Source of the DNA: Glossina fuscipes
Taxonomy: Eukaryota; Arthropoda; Insecta; Diptera; Glossinidae
Direction: 5' to 3'
Assembly (NCBI RefSeq): GCF_014805625.2
Contig: NW_023998455.1
Coordinates: forward strand, 3,096,220-3,160,219
DNA: 64,000 bases
The notes below the pieces were generated by a model that saw nothing but the letters and a program-made list of their open reading frames with translations, ran no database searches and was not told the DNA's origin. Numbering within the stretch: the first letter of the stretch is position 1; every line of letters begins with the position of its first letter. A program made the translations under genes and the position numbers. Of the stretch, positions 35,135 to 47,215 are shown piece by piece.

Positions 35135-35290
35135 ATAAGATAAAAGTCTTAAAGCATTAGCACGTACCTAAGGCTATCGTGGTAATTAAAAACTCTATTG
35201 CGCTTGAGATTCGAATCCACAACCATTGGAGTTGCTAGTTAGTCGAAAATCTTTGCCTACTCCGGCCGATAGACAAGTTCATAATTTTTT
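35135..35290 (-). repeat. tRNA-derived SINE, minus strand
   Basis: On the minus strand an A box CGGCCGGAGTAGG (35256-35268) and a B box GGATTCGAATC (35208-35218) are well formed and correctly spaced. They are followed by CAATAGAGTTTTTAATTACC and the body word GTGCTAATGCTTTAAGACTT. This is the best-preserved member of the SINE family. Confidence 0.65.
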
Positions 35291-36849
35291 CTCCACTATA
35301 CATAAACCACAAAGTTTAATGCTAATCAAGAAAACCAAGCTTTGTGTAGCAATGAACAGGATAGATTAGACCAAAATATCTTTCAGCCTTCAAGTTCTCG
35401 AACTGTTAAATATTCGAATCTTCGAACTGTGAAGAGGAGATGTATTAAAAAAACTGTTCGAGAAACACAAAGAAATCTTTTATTTCGCTAAGAAGCCCGA
35501 TATTTTGTTTCCATATAAACTAGAAGGGACTTGTTTGATATCAAACATGGTGTAGGGGTTGCTTTTTTTTGTTGCTTTTTACCATGGCCCATCACCTAGG
35601 GGGTCCATTATTTGTATAACATAGTGACGGTGATTGTCAGAGAGAAATGAGGAAAGAGACAGAGATAAGAGGTGATCGCCTCAGCCCAGTGGATGTGGGC
35701 CCAATCGGTAAATGTTATCCCTAAACCGACTGAGCTGAACACATGAACAGAAATCAGATACACAGGCAGAGAGAGAGATTGACAGACAAGTTTCAGAAAA
35801 TGATCTTAACTTGACTGGTATGGTATAATTATAGACGACCTTATCTTAAGTTCCCCTGAGTGTTACATATATCGCCGCAAACTTAGTGTATCTTGTACTA
35901 TAAGTGCTGTAGGATATAATGATCAATAAATAGAGGTAGGTAAGGCAACGGTGTTCGCATGAACTCAACATATTAGCATTAAAATAAGCATTGTAGACCT
36001 CTTTCAGGAAATGAGTTCTGAGGAAAGTGGAAAGATTAGTTGTCACCAAAATACGGCTTTTAACAGTCTTCGACACCATCGCATTGTTCACAGCGATGTT
36101 GGATGATGACACGTTACAAGAAACTTTTGATATGCACCACCTTAAAAATTTATTATAGTTTACCTGATGAAAATGTAAACAAGTTGCTTGTTGACTCAAT
36201 AGCTTGTCTTTAAAATACACTTATGACTTATGGGTAAGGTAATAGCGCAAGTTAATAGTGTAAGCATTAATTTCCGAACTCAATTTTTGCTACTAGTGAG
36301 CTTGCAAGACAATTGACAAGCAAACGTGTATAATCGAATCAAATCGAAACTTCGCATTGATCATCTTATACTATCTGGTGATCTCTGAATCCGAATATTT
36401 GATTGTTACAAATGCGACGACTGATTGGGTGTAAGCCTCAGTAAGATGGATAATATCAGGTCTTATTAAAAAACCGAAATATCTTTCATACCCACCACAT
36501 ATGCATTTGCAGAAAGCGATAAAATGATATAAAAATATTAAAAATAAAATCACCTCACTTCTCTGCCACTTTAAAGTGAAATCTCAACCAGCCTAAGTAT
36601 TTTTAATTAAGTAGGCGAGCCGAAAACAATTTCTTAAATTTTCTTTAAAAAAAAAAGCACTTAAGTTTTACATTTTGAAGAAAGATTTCTATGTAAAACG
36701 TTGGTGGAGGAGAAAGCCGGAATGTCTTCAATGCTTTGAGCGCAGACGCCAAAAAAGCTAAGTCAGCGAAGGAGGGAGGGCATCGAATCTGAGTACTAAT
36801 AGAATAGTCTAGCCGCAATCAAAGTTAAATTTAGGAATAAGTTCGATGC
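35291..36849. other. Spacer with a family B fragment at about 35740-35915
   Basis: The fragment reads GAGATTGACAGACAAGTTTC, then GAGTGTTACATATATCGCCG and GTAGGATATAATGATC, minus orientation. The open frames at 35846-36220 and 36371-36553 (minus strand) have no motif and are not supported as genes. Confidence 0.45.
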
Positions 36850-37160
36850 CCCAAACCACTTGTTCTACAGAGTATATTATCTTAGTGTGTTCGTATGTAA
36901 CATGCAGAAGTGCTTAGCATGGGCCTACTCTTTACTATACCAATCGATTCAGAATAATTATTTGAATTGGTCTAAGCCTATCTGTCCGTCTGTCCTTCTG
37001 TTCGTTCGATCTGTCCATGTCAACCTGTCTGCATGTTACAGGTCGCAATTTTTCAGATATATTGATGAAATTTTGTGCAGTGACGTGTTTTCGCCTAAGG
37101 ACGGAAACTATTGAAAATGGATCGGATAGGACTTACTTATTCTTTTCTAATTTACTTGGC
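36850..37160 (+). repeat. Family B fragment
   Basis: CTATACCAATCGATTCAGAA, TCTAAGCCTATCTGTCCGTC, CAGATATATTGATGAAATTT and GGACGGAAACTATTGAAAAT are present in family order. The right half is missing. Confidence 0.6.
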
Positions 37161-37309
37161 TTAAGCTCGGCCGATTATTTAACCAACTCGCAGCACTGTT
37201 TATGCGTTAGTCAAACATTTTATTAAATGATTTTAAATTCACATAATAATCTGAAAATTTAATAAAACTATATAAAAGTTCCATAATAACGTATCTTACA
37301 AATATTCTT

Positions 37310-38225
37310 TTACATGTGTATAATTTAAAATCTAGTAAAGTTATCTATGAGATACGTGAAAAAGAAGAAAAGTTTATATATATAAGCAAAATATATATCT
37401 ATCAACTAAAACCTAATAAAAGTATTTGTAAGAAACGTATCTTACAGATACGTAAAAGCATCTATAAGAGACATAAAATCATCCGTAAGATACGTTAAAG
37501 AATCTGCAAGTAAAGTAGGATAAATTTATATCTATTGCTTGAAATCTAATAAAAGTATTTGCATGAATCGTTAAAGTATCTGTAGTGCAGTTAAAAACAT
37601 CTGTAAGATACGTTAAACTGTCCGCAGGATACCGAAAATCATCTGTAAAATGCGTTCACACCTATCAATTAAAACGAAGCAAAAGCAGTTTTCAGTCACG
37701 TTAAAATATCTGTAAAAGCATCTGTAAGATATGTGAAAGCACTTGTAAGATGTGTTAAAGTGTCCGAAAGACACATGAAAGTCTCTGTAAGATTGTTTTA
37801 TGTCAGTTAAAACCTACTAAAAGTATCTGTAAGATATGTGAAGCATCTAAAACACATGTAAAAGCATCTATAACGTACGTTTACATCTATCAATTAAAAC
37901 CATTGAAAGTGTGTAAGAAACGTTAAAGTATCTGTAAAAAACGTCAAAGCATTTGTACGATAAATTTGTATCTGTCAGTCAAAATAAAAAGTAGCTGTGA
38001 GGTACGTTATAGCATCTGCAGGATGCATCAAGACATTTGTAAGATACATTAAAGTATCTATGGGATGCATGAAAGGATTTGTGAAATATGTTAAAGTATC
38101 TGTAAGATACATAAAAATATCTGTAAGATGCGAATATATATCTCATTTAAAACCTAATGAAACCTAGTTAAAGTATCTGCAAGATAAGTAGGAACATCTC
38201 CAGCAAATTTTATTTAGGATTTATA
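37310..38225. repeat. Degenerate minisatellite of near-palindromic 20-base units
   Basis: The consensus unit is about AAAGTATCTGTAAGATACGT. Its core GTATCT...AGATAC is self-complementary around 3 bases. Dozens of drifted units run through the region. A second unit type, TATCAATTAAAACCTAATAA, interrupts at about 37395, 37532, 37662, 37800, 37890, 37967 and 38135, giving a higher-order pattern. No coding is implied; the lysine-rich frame at 37316-37498 comes from the repeat. Confidence 0.8.
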
Positions 38226-38227
38226 TT

Positions 38228-38848
38228 TTAGATAGGGTTTCACGTCTGTCAGTTGTCTGTGAAGTACGGTAAAGGAAGATACGTTGATATCTATCTATCA
38301 TCTCCTGGCCGTAAAACTGAAGATAGCGACTTAAAATTTGGTAAAAACATTAGAAGTTTCTGCACGCACGTGGGTATTGAAAATGGGATAAATTGGTTAG
38401 AGCGGAAGGCCGCAGTAGAGCGTAAACTGAATGCATCTCCGTTTTTTTAACTAAAATTTTTGGAATTTTGCTTGGTACTCGGAAATTGTTAGAAAGCTGA
38501 AATTTTCCACATTTACTTTACGAGACACTTTCGTCTCTAAGTTCAAAAATGGAACCAATCGGCCGTGTCCGCACAAAGCTACGAGTAATTAAATTTATTT
38601 TTTTCAGGTTTTACGCTCATTTATCATAAGGCAAACAAGACAAAATATTTAAAATTATTTCGTACACTTCTCAAATGAATATATATTATCGGCCTAGAAA
38701 TGGCTTGGTTTTAAAATTCATACGGCAGACGTCGCGATTAATTTTTTTTAATAATACCAGCGATATGCCAAATAAAGAACTTGGAGTGTAGAATGCGAAA
38801 AGCATAGCGGTGGGTATATGAGATTCGGCCCCCGGCGAATAGAACTTT
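38228..38848 (+). mobile_element. Family C INE-1-like element
   Basis: Shared with the copy at 46515-47215: GAAGTTTCTGCACGCACGTG, GGTATTGAAAATGGGATAAA and GGTTAGAGCGGAAGGCCGC. Both also contain ATAAGGCAAACAAGACAAAA, then AATAATACCAGCGATATGCC and GTAGAATGCGAAAAGCATAG. It ends with GAACTTTCTTACTTGTTTG, the same terminus as family A. Confidence 0.6.
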
Positions 38849-39138
38849 CTTACTTGTTTGTTCCTTCATCTGGCACATAGATGATTAAGGCTGATAGTTT
38901 TAGAACATGTGGACAGAATGCTGGTAAGGGTTCATGTAGTCAAGGTTGAAGCTCTTCTGTCCTTAAGCTTCGCTGTGGCCTTCAGTTACTCGTTGATCCA
39001 TTTTCTTGTGTACGTTGTATGTTGTCGTTCACTTAGATTTGTATGCGATTGTTTGTCTCTCAATCTTTTTGATTCATTTCGGTTCGGCTGCTGTTCTTCC
39101 GATTCTTTTATTCGAAATCCAGATCGACAGTAAAAAAT

Positions 39139-39512
39139 ATGTACATTTTTACACGTACACAGATTAAAAGGATGACTCTTATGGATTATCAAGCTCACAA
39201 TTTTACATGTTATACGGTACCAGAATGTTCGGCTGATGAAGACGAGACAAATGATTACGACAGTCGATTAACAGTTGAATCAAGCGATTCGAGTTCATCT
39301 TCGTCCATTGATCGTAATATATTAAGGAAACATTGTCAAACGATAAAATATCATAAGAAATTCTTCGATACTCATCTAAATGTACCAGAAAGGCTGTCGA
39401 TGCCTTCGATGCTGGAGAAGTCTCGAGCAAACTCTCTGCAATTGGGTTATTTTGTACCGTTTAACGCAACGCATTGTTATTTTAGTCCACCGGTGCAGAG
39501 AAGAAGATACAG
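39139..39512 (+). CDS. First coding exon (set 1) of a large unidentified gene
   Basis: The ATG at 39139 opens 124 full codons, ending two bases into codon 125 at a CAG/GTATTA 5' splice site (39513). Further in-frame ATGs at residues 12 and 15 could also be used. The frame is open back to 39073, so a splice acceptor just upstream (pyrimidines before CCAG near 39122) cannot be excluded. The sequence is acidic early (CSADEDETNDYDS), has a serine run followed by SIDRNIL, and ends with PPVQRRRYR. It joins in phase to the exon at 40359. No known domain is visible. The tyrosine-, asparagine- and serine-rich text looks like the disordered N-terminus of a signalling or scaffold protein. Confidence 0.7.
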
Positions 39513-39699
39513 GTATTAATAATTCAAAGAACATATGCAAACAATAATTAATTAATTAATTATGAAAATCGCTTAGTTCCGTAATCCTCTTAAGAGAGAA
39601 TTTGGGACTATTTTTTTTTAGATTTATACTCAGACTCAGTTCATCGGAAACTGTAAAGCAAGTTGGATATGCGCACTTAAGAATGAATGAGTAATTTCC

Positions 39700-40015
39700 G
39701 AAAATCGGCTTATAGCCTATCGCTATAGTTTTGACCTTGCTTTTCTATCTTTTAGTTGGTCTCGAGGATATGTTTGCATCAAACCAACATCTCTTCTCAG
39801 GCTATAGTAGTTACAGTTTTTGCCCATTGGGAGAATGTGTATGGCTCTGTCTTGTTTTCCTCCGCTTATGTGCATGTTTTGGTTTACGGATTAATCCTAT
39901 TGAAAATGTTTCGGATTGGGCCTTTTTCCGGCGCTTTATTTTGAAAAGTCGTTACATACCGATAGGGTGGTGAAGGATATTCAGTGATGGGCTCTATTTG
40001 CCCTCATTGCCTTGA
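39700..40015 (+). repeat. Family B fragment within the intron
   Basis: CCTATTGAAAATGTTTCGGA, then GCGCTTTATTTTGAAAAGTC and a GATAGGGTGGTGAAGGATAT block, match the inner part of family B copies. It lies in the intron 39513-40358. Confidence 0.5.
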
Positions 40016-40358
40016 TACACAAGGTGATGTACAAATGTTTTTGCAACATTTTAGATAGTTTTATCGATTTAAGCTGTGGAAGCTCTGCGAAAATCGGAGA
40101 AGCTTTCATATTGACCCCTCCTTACACCGTTTTCTTTAGAGTGAGTATATATTCTACTCGCTCCTCATAGCATAGCCTCTTACTATTTTTTCCATGTGGA
40201 AAAAGATCTATCGAAAGACAATCAAAGATTTCAACCTTGAACTCTGAAAGGAGTAAAGGGAGGTATTAGGCTCTAGGAGATCGTACTGCACTTCTGTAAA
40301 CCCGTCTTTGTACTTGTTTTTAAATTCATCTTTGTTTTTTTATTTTTTTCTATTTTAG

Positions 40359-40944
40359 AGAAAAAGAAAACGAACGTAACCGTCGTGCTGTTAGCTACGG
40401 TGGTATAGCTGATAATAATGCCCGATCGGATACAACTTTGCCGCGTGCTGCTCCGCGGCGAGTGAATTTAATGAAAGAACCGCCACCGCCACCACCAAAA
40501 CCAGCATTACTTTTACAGCAGCAACAGCAACAATCTCCTTCGCCTGTCTTAGTGCCATCGAACGCTAGTAATACAAATAATAGTTCTTCACTTTCGATAC
40601 CGAGTAAATACCCCCAGTCGGAATATAATCTTATACAAAAATTAGATTCAAATATTACGTTGACGGCACCAGCGCAATATCAACCGCAAAATTTTTATGT
40701 TAACGCCAGCTCGTTATCGAACAATGCTACGGGTAGTAATTACAGTTCGCTATTGTGTCATGCCAGCTCATCGACTACGAGTCCGTTGGCTGTACGTAAG
40801 CGTGAGAAATTGTTGCATCGTTTCAGCGATGCTGCCACCTTGGGTCGTAAACTTAAAAAGAAAAAAAACAATAATCGTACATGTCGTTCAATGACCGAAG
40901 CCATTGAAATGCTAGCCGATCCTGTAATCGAAGATGAATTCTTT
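40359..40944 (+). CDS. Second coding exon (set 1) of the large unidentified gene
   Basis: A 3' splice site with pyrimidine tract (TTTTTTCTATTTTAG, ending 40358) starts the exon. Its first base completes the arginine codon of the previous exon. The 195 following codons end phase 0 at TTC TTT/GTAAGT (40945), a consensus 5' splice site. Seen in order: a basic KENERNRR, LPRAAPRRVNL, the proline run EPPPPPPKPALL (SH3/EVH1-ligand type), a polyglutamine run, an Asn/Ser-rich stretch, KREKLLHRFSDAATLG, RKLKKKK (basic, nuclear-signal-like) and MTEAIEMLADPVIEDEFF. With the first exon this gives a 320-residue N-terminal region. Translation past 40944 reaches a stop through low-complexity intron. The protein continues in an exon not visible here. 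Gene not recognised. Confidence 0.8.
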
Positions 40945-41584
40945 GTAAGTATTGAACCATTTTTCGCTACAATTTTTTCAGTGTCACTTTTTAAAGGAAA
41001 AAAAGGGGGTGTTTATTTTTTATTATTTAAAATATTTATTTATTTATTTATTTTTTTTTTTTAAATTTATCGCTTTTTATGGTCAATTGTTTTGTAGGGT
41101 CATTTTTTAAACAGAGATTATTTATTTGCTTCTTTTTTTTTTTACATTTGTCTTATGGTTTTGTTTCGTACGTGTACGCAATATGTACGTTCAGTTGATA
41201 AGTTCTTGCTGAACTGTTAACTCATAAAACATTTACAAGTAAAGACAAAATATTCGTTAATGATATTATCGATTTCTCTACGCAATAAAGTGAAAATTAT
41301 AATTGAAATGATGGAAAAGAAAATGGATATAATATTAAAAGTTTAACAAGATTTTGTTTGCAATTTAATAATAAAATAACAATAATAATAATAATAATAA
41401 TAACAGTAATAAAATATAAAAAAGTAATAATAACATAAAAATAATTAAGTTATTTAGATAATATTTCTTCAATAATGTAAACGAGATGACTTAATAAAGC
41501 ACCAACCAACCTGGATATACATTTAATTGCAAATTATGATTTGTGATGAATTTTTTTAATTAAAGGAAATTTGTGAATAAAGAA

Positions 41585-41725
41585 AAAAAAACGCAAGCTG
41601 AGATTTGAACCCGTGTTTTATAACTTGAGTTCGTCAAGCGTCCGTTGAGTAAAAGTTGATTTTGAATAACGATAATGTCAGCAAAGCTAAGAAGCCTGGT
41701 TCAAATCCGCTTTTAAAAAAAATTT
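41585..41725. repeat. Two tRNA-like B boxes in opposite orientation
   Basis: Minus-strand CGGGTTCAAATCTCAGC (near 41605) and plus-strand CTGGTTCAAATCCGC (near 41698) point away from each other about 90 bases apart. Neither forms a whole tRNA. Possibly two truncated SINE heads. Confidence 0.45.
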
Positions 41726-42429
41726 GTATATTTATTTTTTTACATATACTTGTTGTAACGCACGTAACGCCCTATACTGGATTACGGATCTTTTATCATA
41801 GTTAACATAAAAAAGACTCGAAATCTCTGCAGATTTATCCATTGTGCCGATGTGTCGGCTTCATTATCGTCTTCAATATTAAGGCCGTAAAAATGTTTGA
41901 CTTTCATGATCTAATTAGTGAACTGCAGAGAGTACATATTTCTATTTTAAAAAGTTGACATTTTTACCTGGTAATACTGTAAAAATATAAAATATATATA
42001 TAAAAAGATTTCGGATGTGATATTCACTGTTAAAAAATTCACATAGAAATCTCCTTTTCAATTTTGTATGCGTACATACATACGCACGTACTAGTAGAAC
42101 CTCTAGCATTAAGGGATTATTATAAGTATTGAGTACGGCTAAAGCTTTTAATACAACATATCGTATCTGCTTTTAATTTTATGTAACCTCCGAATAAATG
42201 ATTAGTAATAGTAACTCTTTGTCCTTAGAAGATGAAACAATCTAAGAAAGAAAATTTCGCAGTACAGTGAAAAAGGTTTGAAAACCACCCACAAATATTT
42301 TTTAAGATAATTAAGAATAATCTTATATATTCGTATTAGGAGGAAAAAAATAATTTTAGAATTGTCGTATATCTATTAGAGAAATAAAAAGAATTGATGC
42401 GCCATTAGTAAAAAAATTATATGCGGTTG

Positions 42430-42890
42430 TCAACGAATTTTTTACAGCCACCACTGTTATGCTAAAAAAACGAAAAAAAAAAAAAACTGGAGAACAGGAA
42501 AAACGGAATATTCATAATTTATAATATTGATTGGGCGTGGCATATTGTTTCCATTTTTTTTTTTTAAATAAACGTGGAAATTTTTATAATGACGAAGAAA
42601 AGTATTCCCAATGTATGTAGCACTGCAGACTTGATTTATGACTGATTTGACCCATTTCCAATAGCACGCTGCCTGCAAGAATTTTCAATGCTTTTGACAA
42701 ATTTAAAGGTGATAGCTTCAATTTTGCGGTCAGAAGATTGCTCGCAACGAGCGGTCAAACGGACATCGCTAAATCGATTCAGAATAGGATTTAATATAAG
42801 CTTTTTATGAGGCGGTCCCGGAAGCTTTCTTCTGGAACGTTGCGAACGTTTCCACAAAGTGAATATGTCCGCATCTCTTAGTAGTAGTAA
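42430..42890 (-). repeat. Family A element, shortened
   Basis: TTATAATATTGATTGGGCG, GCCTGCAAGAATTTTCAATG and ACGGACATCGCTAAATCG appear on the minus-oriented copy. It ends with CCGCATCTCTTAGTAGTAGT, a degraded end near ATAAAAAG. Confidence 0.55.
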
Positions 42891-43915
42891 TAAAAAGGGG
42901 GCGTCAATTAAAGAATTTGATTAAATGTAAATAACATCGACTGCCTGCTTACCCGCAAATGCTTGCAAATACTTTTTCTCCTTTTTTTTTTTTTCCATTA
43001 TATAAATTTTATTGGGGTCAATACTTGCATTAAGTTGTTGTTAAAAATAAAAAGTGAGAAAAATTTTCTAAAAGAATCATCAGAAATAAAATTAATTGCA
43101 GAAAAAAGGAAAAAATAAATGAATAAAAGGAGGCGAAAAGAAAAATGAAGAAAAATGAATCGAGTGGAATAGAACTGAATGGATTAGCAAATGTGACAGA
43201 TTAACCGACCATACCAAAGTTGTTGTGAATTAGTGTGATTGAAAAATAATGTCAAATGAAAAACAAAAACAACATTAACAATGTAATGTATGTCAATTAT
43301 AATGCAAAACAAAATAAACGCATTGCCCGCGCCGTCACTTCTTCGCCTATATGTATATTGATGAAATCTAACTCAACTCAGTTCAAGTATTTTAAAAACT
43401 ATGTTTAACTAAAAAATTTCTTTGAGTTTGTTGTGACCGAGCAGTGAAATATAGAAAAACACGAACAAGAAATTTTAATTGGATTAAAAAAACTAAAAGC
43501 GAAAACCGCAAGTATTTTCACTGACCACCAACAACAAAGCGTTTATTGCAAACAAATGCAAATCAATTGCATTTGAAATTTTAAACGATAAACAACATAA
43601 TTTTTATTTTATTTAAAAATGCAAAAATAAAATAAATATTAAGTGTTTTTCTTTTTCATATATCAAAATTAAACAAAAACCAAAATTAAAAAGGAAAAAC
43701 ACAAAAAAAAAAAAAACGAAATTAAAATTTAAAATCGACAATGAAATTCTAAAGAAAACAAAAAAAAAAAAACCATGGCCTACCTTAAGGATTATGTTTG
43801 AAAGAATTTAAATAAGAAAACGAATAAAAAAATCAAGTCGAAATAACCACGTCTTGCTATCCGCGTTATTGCTTGTGCCACGAATGGAAGTCGGTAAAAA
43901 GAAAAGTTTAATATA

Positions 43916-44701
43916 ATGAAACTTTTAAAGCATAGTTCGCGGCGCCAAAGTTTTAAGAAACGAAAAACTGCATTGCCGACTATGTCACGCGTTCATTCAG
44001 CGATGCATCCTGTTAGTCCGAAAGCACCGTTTTATCCTCTTTTACGTCAACGTCCTGCAGCTTTAATCCGAAACGGCATCATTGGTAGTGGCGATGGGCC
44101 CTGCAATAAGGGATTGTATCAGGTCGATGATCGTGTCTACACTACTTCGAAAATTTTCATACGTGATGGTTATATGTATCCCCGTCAGTCTGGGCAAACA
44201 ATGGATCCCCGTTTCCCGTACGAGCTGCATGAATTTCCTAATGGGACAGGGGCGACTGGCTTACAATTGGTTACAACACCAAAAGTGCATATTTCTGGTG
44301 AATATTTGGCATGTACTGGCGGCTCGGAAGGTCAGGCTAACTGCAGTGGCTCTTTGTCAAGGCGTGGTGGCCGTAAGGCCGCTGCAGCCGAAATAAATCT
44401 AGCTAATCAAGTTTATTGGTTGCAAAAACATCGTATACGTTCGCGTAATAACAGTGGCACCTGTGCTACTCCTGGTTCTGTTTCTAGTTCTGGTTTACCA
44501 AAAGCTATCAGTCAAGATAATGAAATTTTGCAAACGAATTCCCTGGAACGTCATTACATACGTAATGTCGATGATCTATTGACTTCAATAAGGGATAAGC
44601 AGAAACAACAACATTTTGATGAAAAAGAACAGAGAGATATAACAAGCGAAAATATCTGTTGTACACCGCAATCAACAGCTTCACATCGTCTTAAGAAAAA
44701 A
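43916..44701 (+). CDS. Alternative first coding exon (set 2), 262 codons
   Basis: The ATG at 43916 has an in-frame TAA at 43895 and no pyrimidine-rich acceptor between, so it is a true start rather than an internal exon. The exon ends phase 0 at AAG AAA AAA/GTAAGT (44702). The N-terminus is strongly basic (HSSRRQSFKKRK, with a PKA-type RRQS). It is followed by VSPKAPFYPLLRQRPA, a glycine-rich turn, YTTSKIFIRDGYMYP, PRFPYELHEFPNGTG and LSRRGGRKAAAAE. The final part is polar, with ERHYIRNVDDLLTSIRD and HRLKKK. Codon use and composition are clearly coding, unlike the surroundings. No named domain recognised. Its phase matches exons 40359 and 54628, so it probably supplies another N-terminus for the same downstream protein; an independent gene remains possible. 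Confidence 0.78.
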
Positions 44702-45472
44702 GTAAGTTCCCAAGCTTTTTTATCTCTGCTAAGAAGATCCGAAAAATTTTAATAATAAGCGACTAAAATAAATCTTTAAATGGCCGTAAGTATAAATTAT
44801 TTCCGATCGAATACCGATTTTTTTGCTTTAGTCAATTATAAGTAAAAGAAAACCGGATAATTCAATTTAAGAAAAGTAAAATTTAAAAAACCGGATAACT
44901 TGGCTGAAAGAATCACTAAAATGATTTAGAATGACTTAAAATATCTAAGAAAGCTATGTCCATTGATCTAAATCGAACGGATCAATTGAAAAAAGAAAAC
45001 CGCGTCATATTAACTGCTTTGACGACGGGATACGGAAAGTTTTGCATGATAATAAAATCTTACTGGTATGCGAAATGTGGACGAACTGTAGAGAATGTGA
45101 AAAGTTTCCCCTCTCTTCGTCACGTATGTATGCACATATCCGCTCTTCTAATTTCGTGCTTCGAATAATTCTCCTTATCTATTCAATTTAAAGACCGACC
45201 CACTTAGATTCTTATTTGTTTTCTTCAATTTGCTGAGAACCATACCGTCAATGTTATGAAACGGACAAAAAAAAAAACGCATAATAAAAAAATATTCACA
45301 AAACTTCAGCAATAGGCTTACTCCAAATGAAAAAAAAAGATGCTTTTTTTATGCGAAGGAAAGCGACCGCATAAAAAAAGTGTTCTTTAGAGAATATTCA
45401 AAAATTTTACGAAATGGCAAGAAAGCGCTAAGTAAATAAGTAAATTATATATGAAAACATGGAAACAGTTAA

Positions 45473-46301
45473 AACAAGTAAGAACACTATAGTTGGGCAG
45501 GACCGAGCATTAAATACCCTACACCATATTGTCTAACACAAACAATTCTTATTTTTATAATAGAACTCAAAAACTATATGTTGTTTATATATAAACGCAT
45601 TTGTAGTATACAATGTAATGCAAATTTAATCTTTACCTAGGGCAGGATCCAAGAATAGGCGTAGATGGCTCAAATTTTCTAGAGTTCATTTTTGTATGAA
45701 ATTGCTACAATAGTACGGGTGAATCTCCATTACCACGCATTAAAACTTGGACTTTTCTGCTCTACAAAGGATCACCTTTGGTAAATATCCTTATTAGGAT
45801 AGGATCCAAAAAATAGGCCGAGATGGTCCAGCTAATTTTTTTATCGTAAATTACTATTATTATATAATTTTTATCATGAAGCAATTTATTTTTTTTTTGT
45901 CGTTGAACTTAAGCGGAAGGGGTTTAAAAATTGCCTCAGTCTGTCCAAAGTTTTCATATCAATTTCGAATGCCAAAATAATACTACTTAGCCACTTTTAC
46001 CGAGTAATTTTGAAAATTGCAACTTTTCTCCAGATGAAGACTTTTTGGAGTAGGGCGTTATATGGGGAGTGGTCGACCGGAACCGGTTTCAATAGGGTTC
46101 GTCCTTGCTCAAAACGCTTCACTGTACCAAATTTGATCAAAATATCTCAAGAATTGCGACTTGTAGTTTGAACACAAAACCTGATGGACAGACATCAGGC
46201 GAACAGGTACACGGTATAATAAAATTAAGCCCTTTTGCGTGTTGCATATGTCCGCATTAACTTAATACACCCTGTACCGTAACTGATGTATGGTATAAAA
46301 A
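45473..46301 (-). mobile_element. Family B INE-1-like element, full length, reverse
   Basis: It starts AACAAGTAAGAACACTATAG, then TTAAATACCCTACACCATAT. It ends with CCTGTACCGTAACTGATGTA and TGGTATAAAAAG. The left ACCCTACACCAT and right ATGTATGGTAT are imperfect inverted repeats. This copy best defines the ends of family B. It lies within the long intron. Confidence 0.65.
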
Positions 46302-46514
46302 GTATTCGAAAAAGGCATTTCTTTGAATCGACTAACAGTTTTAAAAACCGGATAAGCAACTTATAATGCCCAGTTATACGGTCGTACAGCCAAATAAAAC
46401 AAGAATGAAATGTGTATTAAAAGCCCGATCCTACTGTAATCAAGAGTCAAGTAAGACCAATTTAATTTTAACTTTTTAAACCCATCAACTGTAAGATGGG
46501 CGTATACTAATTTT

Positions 46515-47215
46515 GGTTTTTTTCATAATGTATGTAACACCCAAAAGGAAGCTTCAGAGTATATATAAAGTATATATATTCTTGATCAGCGTGAAATTCT
46601 GAATTGATTTAGTCAGGTTTCTTCGTCTGTGTGGTGTTTGTTGTTGGTCCCCTCCTGCTCGCAAAAAAGTGGATATCAAATTCAAATGTGGTAGAAACAT
46701 TGGAAGATTTTGCACGCAGGTTGGTATTGAAAATAGGTCAAATTGGTTAGAGCAGAAGCCCGCATACACTGAACCCAACTCCGTTTTTTTTTTAACAAAT
46801 ATTTGTGCCTTTTGCTTCGTTACTCAAGAATTATTAAAATTAGAAGGCTACAATTTCCACTTTTAGTTTGTGAGAGAGTCTACCCTTTTGGTCCGAAAAT
46901 GGAACGAATCGGCCATGCCCACATAAAGTTACAATTAATTAGATTTTATTTTTTTCATTTTTTTAAGGTTTCAAGCTTATTTATCCTAAGGCAAACAAGA
47001 GAGAATGTTTAAAACTATGATCCTCAAATGGAGATACATTATCTACCTAAAATTAGGTTAATGTTAAAAGTAATATGACAGACACCGGGAATAATTTTTT
47101 CTTAATAATACCGGCGATATGGGTATCAAATAAAAGAACTTGGAGAGTAGAATGCGAAAAACATAGTGGGTGGATGTGCGAGTTTCGGCCTCCACCGGAT
47201 ATAACCTTCTTATAT
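46515..47215 (+). mobile_element. Family C INE-1-like element
   Basis: It opens ATGTATGTAACACCCAAAAG, then TATATATTCTTGATCAGCGT and GATTTTGCACGCAGGTTGGT. Next are CCTAAGGCAAACAAGAGAG and AATAATACCGGCGATATGGG. It matches 38228-38848 throughout. Confidence 0.6.

Larger units (their letters stand above)
40945..43915 (+). other. Intron sequence between alternative starts
   Basis: AT-rich, with (TTTA) and (AAT)n runs near 41035 and 41380, a tRNA-like inverted pair at 41585-41725 and a family A element at 42430-42890. From about 43200 to 43915 it is A-rich and may be 5' untranslated sequence of the exon at 43916. No other exon recognised. Confidence 0.5.

Noticed and set aside
35846..36220. 124-codon minus-strand open frame
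   Set aside because: No motif, runs into a family B fragment and contains no convincing codon bias.
37316..37498. Lysine-rich open frame
   Set aside because: Derived from the near-palindromic minisatellite.
38909..39133. Hydrophobic 74-codon open frame just before the set 1 exon
   Set aside because: Out of frame with the exon and T-rich. More likely 5' untranslated or promoter sequence.
40945..41064. Extension of the 40359 exon to the stop at 41062
   Set aside because: A consensus GTAAGT at 40945 ends the exon, and the extension is Phe/Lys/Ile-rich intron-like sequence.
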